Of a stretch of 64,000 bases of DNA, positions 63,931-64,000 are shown piece after piece. The DNA is from Paenibacillus aceris. GTDB lineage: Bacteria > Bacillota > Bacilli > Paenibacillales > NBRC-103111. The notes beneath the pieces are model-generated. The model ran no database searches and was not told where the DNA came from. It saw only the letters and a list, made by a program, of their open reading frames with translations. The DNA is taken from positions 124,001 to 188,000 of the forward strand of contig NZ_JAGGKV010000012.1 in NCBI RefSeq assembly GCF_017874035.1, read 5' to 3'. The position numbers were made by a program, and so were the translations under genes. Within the stretch, counting starts at the first letter, position 1. The number at the start of each line of letters is the position of its first letter.

Positions 63931-64000
63931 ATGAAAGTTATGACTATTGTTGGGACTCGTCCTGAAATTATTAAACTTAGTTGTGTTATTGAAGAATTAG
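63931..64000 (+). CDS. UDP-N-acetylglucosamine 2-epimerase, N-terminal fragment (runs past window end)
   Basis: Only 23 codons are present: MKVMTIVGTRPEIIKLSCVI and more. GTRPEIIK is the signature of WecB/CapG/FnlC-type UDP-sugar 2-epimerases. Coupled to the dehydratase by a one-base gap. Subfamily cannot be told from this fragment. Confidence 0.8.
   Translation, partial: MKVMTIVGTRPEIIKLSCVIEEL

Overview
The window reads as chromosome of a spore-forming Firmicute close to Paenibacillus. The reasons are strong AGGAGG ribosome sites, frequent GTG/TTG starts, an SspH-type spore protein, a CotD-type coat protein, T-box leaders, a CIRCE-controlled groESL, and gene order tsaE-tsaB-rimI-tsaD ... 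ABC-F ... moaC ... tatA-tatC-groES-groEL. That order matches, with insertions, the Bacillus subtilis ydiB-to-groEL segment. The genus is an inference from gene content; no rRNA or tRNA gene was seen.

Layout. 0-8 kb: end of a cardiolipin synthase, a stand-alone LigD-type polymerase, an FRM2-like nitroreductase, a secreted repeat protein beside an ECF sigma/anti-sigma pair, a YnfA-like membrane protein, an ArsB/NhaD-type transporter and a MarR regulator. 8-13 kb: one 1359-residue nitrate reductase fused to a CysJ-like flavoprotein, converging on a HTH plus periplasmic-binding-fold regulator. 13-17 kb: ATP-dependent DNA ligase, a trypsin-like protease and Ku. With the polymerase at 0.5 kb, this is a split bacterial end-joining set. 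17-26 kb: two small spore-related genes, the tRNA t6A operon, two leucine T-boxes in tandem before leuA, a DnaA-box cluster, and a large membrane protein. 26-35.7 kb: ABC-F protein, EEP-family phosphoesterase, 5-formyl-THF cyclo-ligase, three molybdopterin genes (which could serve the nitrate reductase), TatA/TatC (which could export folded cofactor proteins), and groES-groEL.

35.5-47.8 kb is an AT-rich element of about 12.1 kb integrated in the 3' end of groEL. The last 171 bp of groEL are present as direct repeats at 35495-35665 and 47596-47766. They differ at two bases, both synonymous. A tyrosine recombinase starts 160 bp after groEL, and a 17-base motif occurs near both ends like integrase arm sites. 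Cargo includes a second tyrosine recombinase, a broken third one, a NERD-HRDC protein, an RNase H-fold protein, a NucS-like nuclease, a DUF262-HNH protein resembling type IV restriction enzymes, and a winged-helix protein beside a large inverted repeat that may be a replication module. No relaxase or phage structural gene is visible.

47.8-64 kb returns to chromosome: small secreted or cytosolic ORFs, a tandem 113-bp hairpin repeat, a 1385-residue diguanylate cyclase, CotD, a YwqB/YwqA-like pair with a SNF2 helicase, and a polysaccharide locus (O-antigen-ligase-like protein, two family 2 glycosyltransferases, a CapE/FnlA-type dehydratase, start of a UDP-GlcNAc 2-epimerase). An intergenic repeat family built on GGGAACTA...GCTATTT recurs at four places, twice in the same forward-forward-reverse-reverse order.
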